Positions 7,845 through 13,837 of a stretch of DNA of 13,837 nucleotides are shown piece by piece. A program made the position numbers and the translations under genes. The notes below the pieces were generated by a model. It saw only the letters and a program-made list of their open reading frames with translations. It was not told the origin of the DNA and ran no database searches. Every line of letters begins with the position of its first letter. Position 1 is the stretch's first letter. Source of the stretch: Wenyingzhuangia sp039768865 (GTDB lineage: Bacteria > Bacteroidota > Bacteroidia > Flavobacteriales > Flavobacteriaceae); the NCBI RefSeq assembly GCF_039768865.1, contig NZ_JBDMZQ010000164.1; one strand, written 5' to 3'.

Positions 7845-8420
7845 ATGGGTAAGCAATTTGGAATACGAGAAATATTGAAGAAGAATAAATTTATTCCTAT
7901 TATCAATTTTACTGATCTTTCAACGGTTGAAAAAACAATCAATCATTTAATGTCGAATGATATTACATGTTTAGAAATAACATTAAGATCAGATATTGCC
8001 TGGGATGCTATTGAACTGGCTCAAAAGATAAAGCCCAACAATTTTAAAATTGGTGTAGGCACAGTTACGTCAATTTCTCACCTAAAGAAATGTAAGTTTT
8101 TGAATGTAGACTTTATAGTAAGTCCAGGAACATCTCCAGAATTGAGAAATGCACTAAATGACTATAATATCCCATTTCTTCCAGGAGTTATGACACCTTC
8201 AGATATTATTTCTGGACTTGAACAAGATTGGGATACATTCAAATTGTTTCCATTTAATCTAGCTGGTGGAATGAAGGCCCTTTCTACTTATAATTCTGTG
8301 TTTCCGAATGTTAAATTTTGTCCTACTGGGGGTGTTAACGAAACAAACTATAATGATTGTCTCAAACTAAACAATGTATTGTCGGTAGGAGGTTCTTGGT
8401 TAACGGAGAACATTAAATAA
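7845..8420 (+). CDS. eda: KDPG aldolase, unusually short at the C-terminus
   Basis: This class I aldolase splits KDPG into pyruvate and glyceraldehyde-3-phosphate, the last step of the Entner-Doudoroff route. The key residues of the family are in place: Glu44 and Arg48 (LEITLRS), Thr73 (GVGTVTS), the Schiff-base Lys133 (FKLFP) and the phosphate-binding CPTGGV (159-164) and GGSW (182-185) loops. The protein stops soon after GGSWLTENIK at 191 residues, whereas typical Eda proteins run about 20 residues further with a final helix. Neither other frame after the stop restores an obvious Eda tail, so this looks like a natural short end and not a simple frameshift. Translation probably couples to edd, whose stop lies 2 nt upstream. 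It is the last gene of the cluster, followed after about 180 nt by a terminator. Confidence 0.93.
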   Translation: MGKQFGIREILKKNKFIPIINFTDLSTVEKTINHLMSNDITCLEITLRSDIAWDAIELAQKIKPNNFKIGVGTVTSISHLKKCKFLNVDFIVSPGTSPELRNALNDYNIPFLPGVMTPSDIISGLEQDWDTFKLFPFNLAGGMKALSTYNSVFPNVKFCPTGGVNETNYNDCLKLNNVLSVGGSWLTENIK

Positions 8421-8603
8421 GATTAGTTTTTTCAATTCTTTTAAAATGGTTTGAGCTTTTTATTTTTTAGGCTCACAAATAAATACCTATCCCATCGGAT
8501 GAGCATTTTTTTTGAATCAAACTATTTTATCAACAGTTCATGCAAACACTATCTCATTTTACTTAGACCCTTTTCAACCCTTACTCATAAAATCTATGAG
8601 CAA

Positions 8604-8635
8604 AAAAAAGGAGTTTCTTTCGAAACTCCTTTTTT
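8604..8635. terminator. Bidirectional Rho-independent terminator between converging units
   Basis: A GC-containing 8-bp stem (8610-8617 with 8622-8629) closes a 4-nt TTTC loop. It is extended by A residues on the left pairing with T residues on the right, giving about 14 bp in all. On the plus strand the hairpin ends in a T run and would stop the glucanase-ED operon. On the minus strand the A run becomes a T run and would stop the unit encoding the outer-membrane protein, whose stop codon is about 20 nt away. Confidence 0.88.
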
Positions 8636-8654
8636 AAACATATTATTTTGTGAC

Positions 8655-9269
8655 TTAAAACTTGTACACTGCAGACAATTGGATTACGTTGTATCTTGAA
8701 TCATCATTATCCGAATCAGCCAAAGATTGTAGTGCTCTAACATATCTCAAACTTACTCCCATATTATCAGATACTGAATACTCAGCACCTAAAGCAATAT
8801 CAACAGAAAACGATCTTAAACCATCTGTTCCTTCAACTTCAGCTGTGACTGGATCTAGCGAGGCAATTGTAGTTTCTACTTCAGCTTTGTAAGAAGCTAA
8901 TATAGAAAACTGAGGACCAGCCATCAAAGAAATTTTGTCAAAAGAATAGTTGAATAATACCGGAATAGCAACAAAAGATGGGGTAGAACTCGTTTTAATT
9001 TTTGAGTCAATAATTTCGATCTCTTCTGTAGAAGAAAGTGCTCTAGTTGAGAATAATAACTCTACTCTTAATCCCATTTTATCTGAAAAGTCATACGATG
9101 CAATTCCTCCTACATGGAATCCTAATCCGTTTCCATCTGATACCCCTCCTGTCAACATAGAATAGTTCAATCCTCCTTTTGCTCCAAAAGTCAAATCTTG
9201 ACCAGTTGCGAAATTTGAGGCAAATAAAAGTCCTCCAGCTATAACTAATGTTTTAATTGTTTTTTTCAT
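8655..9269 (-). CDS. Outer-membrane beta-barrel protein (PorT/OmpA-like porin family)
   Basis: A signal peptide (about residues 1-23, with a Lys-rich start and a hydrophobic LVIAGGLLFA core) is followed by alternating amphipathic strands typical of an 8-stranded barrel. The mature part opens with a strand (LTFGAKGGLNYS), shows barrel-type strands such as GLGFHVGGIASYDF and MGLRVELLFS, and ends in SAVYKF with a C-terminal Phe, a common outer-membrane assembly signal. The 204-residue size fits the Bacteroidota small-barrel families. A specific function cannot be assigned; members are usually small structural or porin-like surface proteins. It lies 91 nt downstream of rel on the same strand with no clear terminator between them, so it could be partly co-transcribed, but its own promoter is likely since such proteins are often abundant. 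Confidence 0.82.
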   Translation of the reverse strand: MKKTIKTLVIAGGLLFASNFATGQDLTFGAKGGLNYSMLTGGVSDGNGLGFHVGGIASYDFSDKMGLRVELLFSTRALSSTEEIEIIDSKIKTSSTPSFVAIPVLFNYSFDKISLMAGPQFSILASYKAEVETTIASLDPVTAEVEGTDGLRSFSVDIALGAEYSVSDNMGVSLRYVRALQSLADSDNDDSRYNVIQLSAVYKF

Positions 9270-9360
9270 TTTTATTGTTTTTTAGATTGTTTAAGTTGCA
9301 ATAATAAATATTTTTTTCAAATTCATAAGTTATTGAAATGTTATTCTCGCTGTTTTTCAA

Positions 9361-11577
9361 TCAATAAACTCTTTCCACTGTCTTTATCCCCTCTATACCT
9401 TCCATTTTTCTCATTAAATCTTCTAGGTGAACTGTATCATGAACCAGGGCTTTAAGTTCTCCTTTAAAATATCCATCGTCAGAGTCTATATTCAAGGACT
9501 TGATATTGATATTCAGACTACTAGTTACCAAACTAGTAAGCGAATGTAGTATTCCCATACCGTCTATTCCTGTAAACTCCACTCCTACCGAAAACTCTTT
9601 GTCCGTTTGGCTCTTCCATTTTGCTTTCAAAACTCGGTAAGCATAATTGGACATAAGCTGAACGGCATTAGGGCAATTTGTTCTATGAATTTTAATTCCT
9701 TCATTGATTGTTAGAAATCCAAAAACTTCATCTCCAGGAATGGGTGAACAACATCTTGAAATCGTATAATCTACTTGCTTCAAGCTATCATCTCCAAGTA
9801 TAATGGATTCACTGGATTTTCCGCCAAAACTCGAAATGATTTCTCTCACTTCGGTCATTTTTCTCTCTTTCTCTTTTCCTTTTGTTTTTTCAAACTTTAG
9901 GTTTCCACCCTTCACAACAATGTTCTTGATTTTCGAAAGGTCTATCTTTCCTTTTGCTATCTGAAAATTAAAATCCAGTTGAGTTTTAAACTCATACATT
10001 TTCAACAATTCACTAACGTTTTTATCTGTATAGTTAACTTTCAAGGCAGAAAATTTTCTTTTTAATGTTTCTTTGCCCATCTCAGAAATTTGCTTTTGTT
10101 CTTCTTTTAGGGATTGTTTGATGTTTGTCCTTGCCTTAGACGTTACCACAAAATCCAACCAAGCTTCTTTGGGACTTTGTTTGTTTGAGGTGATTATTTC
10201 TACTTGATCACCACTAGTCAAATTATAGCTCAATGGAACCAATTTATGATTGATCTTAGCACCAATACATTTGCGACCAATGTCTCCGTGAATCTCAAAA
10301 GCAAAATCCAAGGCTGTTGAATCTTTTGGCAAAGTTCTGAGTTCACCATTTGGTGTAAAAACATAGATTTCCTCGGCATACAAATTCAACTTAAAATCGT
10401 CAATAAAATCTAAGGTATCGGTTTCGTTATTTTCAACCAAATCTCTTATTTTATTGATCCAAGAATCAAATTTATTTTCCAATTTTTTCTTGCTATCCTT
10501 GTATTTCCAATGTGCCGCCATCCCCTTTTCGGCAATTTCGTCCATCCTTTCTGTTCTTACTTGTACCTCTACCCATTTCCCTGTAGGACTCATTACGGTT
10601 GTGTGCAATGACTCGTATCCATTACTTCTCGGACTGGTTATCCAATCCCTTAATCTATCAGGATTTGGACGGTAAAAATCTGTAATAATGGAATAGACTC
10701 GCCAACAATCCGTTTTCTCATCTTCGGGCTTGCTATGAAGAATAATTCTTACAGCAAATAAATCATAAATCTCCTCGAAGGTTACCTTCTTCTTTTTTAT
10801 TTTATTATAAATGGAATAAACCGATTTTGGCCTTCCTTTTATGGTGTATTCCAATCCCGTTTTGTCCAATTCTTTTTTTAAGGGAGAAATAAATTGAGAA
10901 ATAAACCTCGCTCTTATCTCTTGAGATTTTCTTAATTTAATAGAAATCTCTTCATAAGCTTCTGGCTCTTTAAATTTTAAAGCCAAATCCTCCAATTCTG
11001 TTTTTACAGCATTCAATCCTAATCTATGTGCCAGAGGAGCATACAAAAACAAAGTTTCGGAGGCAATTTTCAGTTGCTTGTCTTTTCTCATAGAACCCAG
11101 AGTTCTCATGTTGTGAAGTCTATCGGCAAGCTTAATAAATATAACTCTTACATCATCTGGTAATGTCAAAATCATTTTTCTAAAATTCTCTGCCTGATCT
11201 GATGTTGTCAAATCAAATGCGCCCGAAATTTTAGTCAATCCATCAATTATTCGCTTTTCTCTCCTACCAAAAATTGTTTCAATATCTTCTAGAGTTACAT
11301 CTGTATCTTCTACCGTGTCGTGGAGCAAAGCACAAGCAATGGAAGTTGCACCTAATCCAATTTCTTCGGTACAAATACGCGCTACAGCAATAGGATGTGT
11401 TATGTATGGCTCACCCGACTTTCGTCTCATGCTTTTGTGAGCATCAGCAGAATAATTAAATGCTTTTCTTATGTAAGCAGTATCTTCAGGCGTTGTTCTA
11501 AATTTTTTTGAAGCTCGTAGAAGCCCTCTGTATGCTTTCAATATGATCTTTTTATCGCTTTCGGAATAATCTTTCAT
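9361..11577 (-). CDS. rel: Bifunctional (p)ppGpp synthetase/hydrolase (RelA/SpoT family)
   Basis: This cytoplasmic enzyme of the stringent response makes and degrades (p)ppGpp. All domains of a long Rel protein are present. The HD hydrolase domain (about 40-200) has RRKSGEPYITHP, LLHDTVED with His86-Asp87, and ADRLHNMRT (151-159), so hydrolysis should be active. The synthetase domain (about 240-355) has GRPKSVYSIY, YDLFAVRI and RSNGYESLHTTV. The TGS domain is at about 403-464. A CC-containing zinc-finger-like segment (SRCCSPIPGDE) and an ACT domain (about 660-738) follow. The 738-residue length is normal. With both catalytic domains intact it is probably the bifunctional Rel of this organism. 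It is transcribed divergently from pyrD, with a 95-nt shared intergenic region. Confidence 0.95.
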   Translation of the reverse strand: MKDYSESDKKIILKAYRGLLRASKKFRTTPEDTAYIRKAFNYSADAHKSMRRKSGEPYITHPIAVARICTEEIGLGATSIACALLHDTVEDTDVTLEDIETIFGRREKRIIDGLTKISGAFDLTTSDQAENFRKMILTLPDDVRVIFIKLADRLHNMRTLGSMRKDKQLKIASETLFLYAPLAHRLGLNAVKTELEDLALKFKEPEAYEEISIKLRKSQEIRARFISQFISPLKKELDKTGLEYTIKGRPKSVYSIYNKIKKKKVTFEEIYDLFAVRIILHSKPEDEKTDCWRVYSIITDFYRPNPDRLRDWITSPRSNGYESLHTTVMSPTGKWVEVQVRTERMDEIAEKGMAAHWKYKDSKKKLENKFDSWINKIRDLVENNETDTLDFIDDFKLNLYAEEIYVFTPNGELRTLPKDSTALDFAFEIHGDIGRKCIGAKINHKLVPLSYNLTSGDQVEIITSNKQSPKEAWLDFVVTSKARTNIKQSLKEEQKQISEMGKETLKRKFSALKVNYTDKNVSELLKMYEFKTQLDFNFQIAKGKIDLSKIKNIVVKGGNLKFEKTKGKEKERKMTEVREIISSFGGKSSESIILGDDSLKQVDYTISRCCSPIPGDEVFGFLTINEGIKIHRTNCPNAVQLMSNYAYRVLKAKWKSQTDKEFSVGVEFTGIDGMGILHSLTSLVTSSLNINIKSLNIDSDDGYFKGELKALVHDTVHLEDLMRKMEGIEGIKTVERVY

Positions 11578-11639
11578 TGTGGATTTTTAATTCTAAGATG
11601 AATATAGGAAAGTTATTAAAAAAATTGTCCCATTCCTTG

Positions 11640-11647
11640 TATATTTG
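11640..11647 (+). promoter_or_regulatory. Candidate -7 element of the pyrD promoter
   Basis: TATATTTG matches the Bacteroidota -7 consensus TAnnTTTG perfectly and lies 25 nt before the pyrD start codon, leaving a short leader. No clear TTTG element sits about 19 nt upstream (the sequence there is TTAA-like), so only half of the promoter is supported. The site is in the region shared with the divergent rel gene. Confidence 0.45.
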
Positions 11648-11672
11648 TATCAAATAACCCCATAAATATAGA

Positions 11673-12713
11673 ATGTACAAACTTATAATTAGACCTATAC
11701 TTTTTCGTTTTGATCCAGAAAAAATTCACCATTTTGTTTTCAATTCAATAAAAAATATTTTTAAAATTCCTGGAGCTAAATTTATTGCCTCAAAAATTCA
11801 CACCCTAGAAAATCCAAAACTCGAAAAAGAACTGTTTGGATTAACATTCAAGAATCCCGTAGGACTTGCAGCTGGTTTTGATAAAGACGCAAAATTATTC
11901 AATGAATTGTCAGCCTTTGGGTTTGGATTCATCGAAATTGGAACTCTCACTCCTCTTCCACAGGAGGGAAATCCTAAGAAAAGAATGTTCAGAGTTGCCG
12001 ATGATTCTGGTCTTATAAACAGAATGGGATTTAATAACGGTGGAGTTAAAGAAGCAGTAGAAAGATTAAAAAAGAATAACTCGGGTATACTTATCGGAGG
12101 AAACATTGGAAAAAACAAAGTGACTCCAAACGAAGAGGCTGTGAATGATTACGAAATCTGTTTCAATGAACTTCATCCTTACGTAGATTATTTTGTTGTA
12201 AATGTAAGCTCACCTAACACTCCTAATTTGAGAGACTTACAAGATAAAAAACCATTGACTGAAATTCTTTTGAAACTAAAAAACCTAAATGCTGAAAAAG
12301 ACATTCAACGACCAATTTTATTAAAAATAGCTCCAGATCTTACCGATTCGCAATTGGATGATATCATTGACATTGTAGCCGATACAAAAATCGAAGGAAT
12401 TATCGCAACCAATACAACCATTTCGAGAGAAAACCTTAACACTTCGGTCGACAAAGTAGCAGAAATAGGAAATGGAGGATTGAGTGGAAAACCAGTTGGC
12501 AAAAGAAGCACAGAGGTTATCCGTTATCTAAGTACAAAAAGCAACAAGGCTTTTCCTATTGTGGGAGTTGGAGGGATTCATAGCCCAGAAGATGCTCTAG
12601 AAAAAATAAATGCTGGAGCAGATTTAGTTCAAGTTTATACTGGTTTTGTGTACGAAGGTCCAAATATGGTAAGAAAGATAAATAAAGCGATACTCAAGAG
12701 GGTTGATGCATGA
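11673..12713 (+). CDS. pyrD: Dihydroorotate dehydrogenase (quinone), class 2
   Basis: This FMN enzyme oxidises dihydroorotate to orotate in pyrimidine synthesis and passes electrons to quinones at the inner membrane. The N-terminal extension of about 45 residues (RPILFRFDPEKIHHFVF) is the membrane-associating helix pair that marks class 2 enzymes. FMN- and substrate-binding segments follow: NPVGLAAGFDKDA (61-73), EIGTLTPLPQEGN, NRMGFNNGG (116-124) and NVSSPNTPNLR (177-187). The predicted catalytic base is Ser180, as in class 2 enzymes; class 1 enzymes use Cys. The C-terminal half has ATNTT, GGLSGKP and the phosphate-binding VGVGGI. The length of 346 residues is normal. It is followed after 89 nt by an unrelated metabolic gene. 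Confidence 0.96.
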   Translation: MYKLIIRPILFRFDPEKIHHFVFNSIKNIFKIPGAKFIASKIHTLENPKLEKELFGLTFKNPVGLAAGFDKDAKLFNELSAFGFGFIEIGTLTPLPQEGNPKKRMFRVADDSGLINRMGFNNGGVKEAVERLKKNNSGILIGGNIGKNKVTPNEEAVNDYEICFNELHPYVDYFVVNVSSPNTPNLRDLQDKKPLTEILLKLKNLNAEKDIQRPILLKIAPDLTDSQLDDIIDIVADTKIEGIIATNTTISRENLNTSVDKVAEIGNGGLSGKPVGKRSTEVIRYLSTKSNKAFPIVGVGGIHSPEDALEKINAGADLVQVYTGFVYEGPNMVRKINKAILKRVDA

Positions 12714-12802
12714 AATTAGAAGAACCTCTGATTTCGATTTTTGATCCATCAGTCCAAATACATTGAATGTGAGTCTTTTAAAGAATTAAATAGAAAGTAA
12801 AA

Positions 12803-13669
12803 ATGAAACAAGTAAAACTGATAGAATGTCCACGAGATGCGATGCAAGGAATGCATGATTTTGTTCCTACTCAACTAAAAGCGGATTATATCAATTCATT
12901 ACTCAAAGTGGGATTCGACACCATTGATTTTGGGAGTTTTGTTTCGCCAAAAGCAATTCCACAATTAAAAGATACTGCCGAAGTATTGAGCAAATTAGAT
13001 TTGTATGATACTGATTCCAATTTACTTGCAATTGTAGCAAATGAAAGAGGTGCAAAAGATGCCGTGAATTTTGAAGAGATCGATTACCTCGGTTTTCCTT
13101 TTTCGGTTTCAGAAACTTTTCAGGAAAGAAATACCAACTCAAGTATTGAGCAATCTTTGTCGAGAGTAGAAGAAATTCAAAATCTAGCAGTAAAAAACAA
13201 CAAAGAGCTAGTAGTTTATTTGTCTATGGCTTTTGGAAACCCTTATGGAGACCAATGGAACGAAGACATCGTGGCAAAATGGACAGAAAAACTGTATACA
13301 AAGCTAGACATTGGGATTTTGGCTTTGTCCGATACGATAGGAGTTTCGAACAAAGAAAACATCAATTCTTTATTCTCTACTCTCATTCCCGAGTTTGAGA
13401 ATGTTGAATTTGGAGCTCACTTGCATACAACGCCTAACACTTGGGAAGAAAAAATTAAAGCAAGTTTGGCCAGTGGTTGCCGCAGATTTGACGGAGCTAT
13501 CAAAGGATTTGGAGGTTGCCCAATGGCAACAGACGAACTCACAGGTAATATGCCAACCGAAAAAATGATTAATTATTTTGAAGAAAAAGACTGGAACACT
13601 GATTTGAATCAAGGGTTTTTCTTAGATTCGCTGAAGAAATCAAGCGAGATTTTTGAATCCTATCAATAA
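12803..13669 (+). CDS. Hydroxymethylglutaryl-CoA lyase-like protein (DRE-TIM family)
   Basis: The protein belongs to the DRE-TIM metallolyase family and most resembles HMG-CoA lyase, which splits HMG-CoA into acetyl-CoA and acetoacetate in leucine breakdown. Seen in the sequence are ECPRDAMQG (8-16) with the catalytic Arg11-Asp12 pair, SDTIG (176-180), the metal-binding GAHLH (204-208) with His206 and His208, and FGGCP (236-240) with the conserved Cys239. It differs from classical lyases: PRDAMQ replaces PRDGLQ, HLHTT replaces HCHDT, and the loop after the Cys reads CPMATDELTGNMPTE, one residue longer than the usual CPYAxGAxGNxATE. Similar variants are, to my knowledge, widespread in Bacteroidota, so this is a lineage form of the family and not a broken gene. 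The 288-residue length is normal. No hairpin terminator or strong promoter is evident in the 89 nt before it. Confidence 0.85.
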   Translation: MKQVKLIECPRDAMQGMHDFVPTQLKADYINSLLKVGFDTIDFGSFVSPKAIPQLKDTAEVLSKLDLYDTDSNLLAIVANERGAKDAVNFEEIDYLGFPFSVSETFQERNTNSSIEQSLSRVEEIQNLAVKNNKELVVYLSMAFGNPYGDQWNEDIVAKWTEKLYTKLDIGILALSDTIGVSNKENINSLFSTLIPEFENVEFGAHLHTTPNTWEEKIKASLASGCRRFDGAIKGFGGCPMATDELTGNMPTEKMINYFEEKDWNTDLNQGFFLDSLKKSSEIFESYQ

Positions 13670-13702
13670 GAGGAAAAAAAACAAAAAAAACTGCGGAGAT
13701 AG

Positions 13703-13733
13703 TTTGATAAAATAAAAAAAAGCCCTTTCTTTG
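13703..13733 (+). promoter_or_regulatory. rpmB: Bacteroidota-type promoter of rpmB
   Basis: A TTTG element at 13703-13706 is followed after exactly 19 nt by TTTCTTTG at 13726-13733, which matches the TAnnTTTG consensus except for one base. This spacing is the one known for the Bacteroidota housekeeping sigma factor. Transcription would start near 13740, leaving an A-rich leader of about 15 nt before the ATG at 13756 without a Shine-Dalgarno sequence, as is usual for highly expressed genes in this group. Confidence 0.72.
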
Positions 13734-13755
13734 CAGTCTCAAAAAAATACAGAAG

Positions 13756-13837
13756 ATGTCAAAAGTTTGTCAATTAACAGGAAAAAAAGTGCAGTCGGGT
13801 AATAACGTATCTTTCTCTTTGAGAAGAACAAGAAGAA
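13756..13837 (+). CDS. rpmB: 50S ribosomal protein L28 (3' end beyond the window)
   Basis: The 27 visible residues start MSKVCQLTGKK, followed by GNNVS and a basic RRTRR stretch. This matches the conserved N-terminus of L28 (MSRVCxxTGKRxxxGNNxSHxxxxTKR), a protein of the large ribosomal subunit. The residue after GNNVS is Phe where His is usual, a modest divergence. The gene has its own promoter and runs off the window; rpmG commonly follows it in this phylum, but that cannot be seen here. Confidence 0.92.
   Translation, partial: MSKVCQLTGKKVQSGNNVSFSLRRTRR

Noticed and set aside
8421..8450. A frameshift that would have removed the end of eda
   Set aside because: The alternative frames after the stop give short, Phe-rich peptides without the expected Eda C-terminal helix pattern, so there is no positive sign of a frameshift.
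8451..8699. An 82-codon plus-strand open frame with a TTG start
   Set aside because: It runs through the bidirectional terminator and into the antisense of the outer-membrane-protein gene, and its composition (many Phe, Leu, Tyr and Ser) is that of random AT-rich sequence with no recognisable domain.
9270..9360. A possible promoter (TTTG and TATTATTG) on the minus strand upstream of the outer-membrane-protein gene
   Set aside because: The two elements are only about 11 nt apart instead of about 19 and one is imperfect; AT-rich sequence yields such matches by chance, so it was not listed as a feature.
12714..12802. Intergenic gap between pyrD and the HMG-CoA-lyase-like gene, examined for a terminator, small gene or promoter
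   Set aside because: No stable hairpin with a T tract, no convincing promoter spacing and no plausible coding frame were found.
13691..13736. CTGC...GCAG inverted ends that might form a terminator hairpin after the HMG-CoA-lyase-like gene
   Set aside because: Only four terminal base pairs would enclose more than 35 nt with little internal pairing, and the region is better explained as the rpmB promoter.

Overview
The window looks like chromosome of a marine-type flavobacterium (phylum Bacteroidota). The base composition is AT-rich, start codons lack strong Shine-Dalgarno sequences, and one gene ends in a type IX secretion (T9SS) type A sorting domain. A Bacteroidota-type promoter (TTTG, 19-nt spacer, TAnnTTTG-like element) precedes a ribosomal protein gene. 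The OmpA/PorT-like barrel protein and the HMG-CoA-lyase-like subfamily also fit this group. No mobile elements, CRISPR arrays, tRNAs or rRNAs were seen.

Layout. (1) Positions 1-865: the 3' part of a gene for a secreted T9SS cargo protein with tandem carbohydrate-binding-like modules, followed by a strong terminator. (2) Positions 939-8420: seven co-directional, tightly packed genes with gaps of 2-31 nt. They encode a GH16 beta-glucanase lipoprotein, a secreted clan GH-A glycosidase, a BadF/NAGK-type sugar kinase, zwf, pgl, edd and eda. (3) Positions 8604-8635: a long A/T-flanked hairpin that can terminate both converging transcription units. (4) Minus strand 8655-11577: an outer-membrane beta-barrel protein gene downstream of a bifunctional (p)ppGpp synthetase/hydrolase gene. 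(5) Plus strand 11673-13837: pyrD, an HMG-CoA-lyase-like gene, then the start of rpmB (ribosomal protein L28) behind its own promoter.

How the genes work together. The seven-gene cluster reads as one assembly line from polysaccharide to pyruvate. Cell-surface or periplasmic glucanases would cut a beta-glucan, probably laminarin or another beta-1,3-glucan. A hexokinase-like enzyme would phosphorylate the released sugar. G6P dehydrogenase, 6-phosphogluconolactonase, 6-phosphogluconate dehydratase and KDPG aldolase would then complete the Entner-Doudoroff route to pyruvate and glyceraldehyde-3-phosphate. The enzyme families are well supported by sequence. The glucan identity, the glucokinase role of the kinase and single-transcript expression are inference. 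The remaining genes (rel, pyrD, HMG-CoA lyase, rpmB) are ordinary housekeeping functions.
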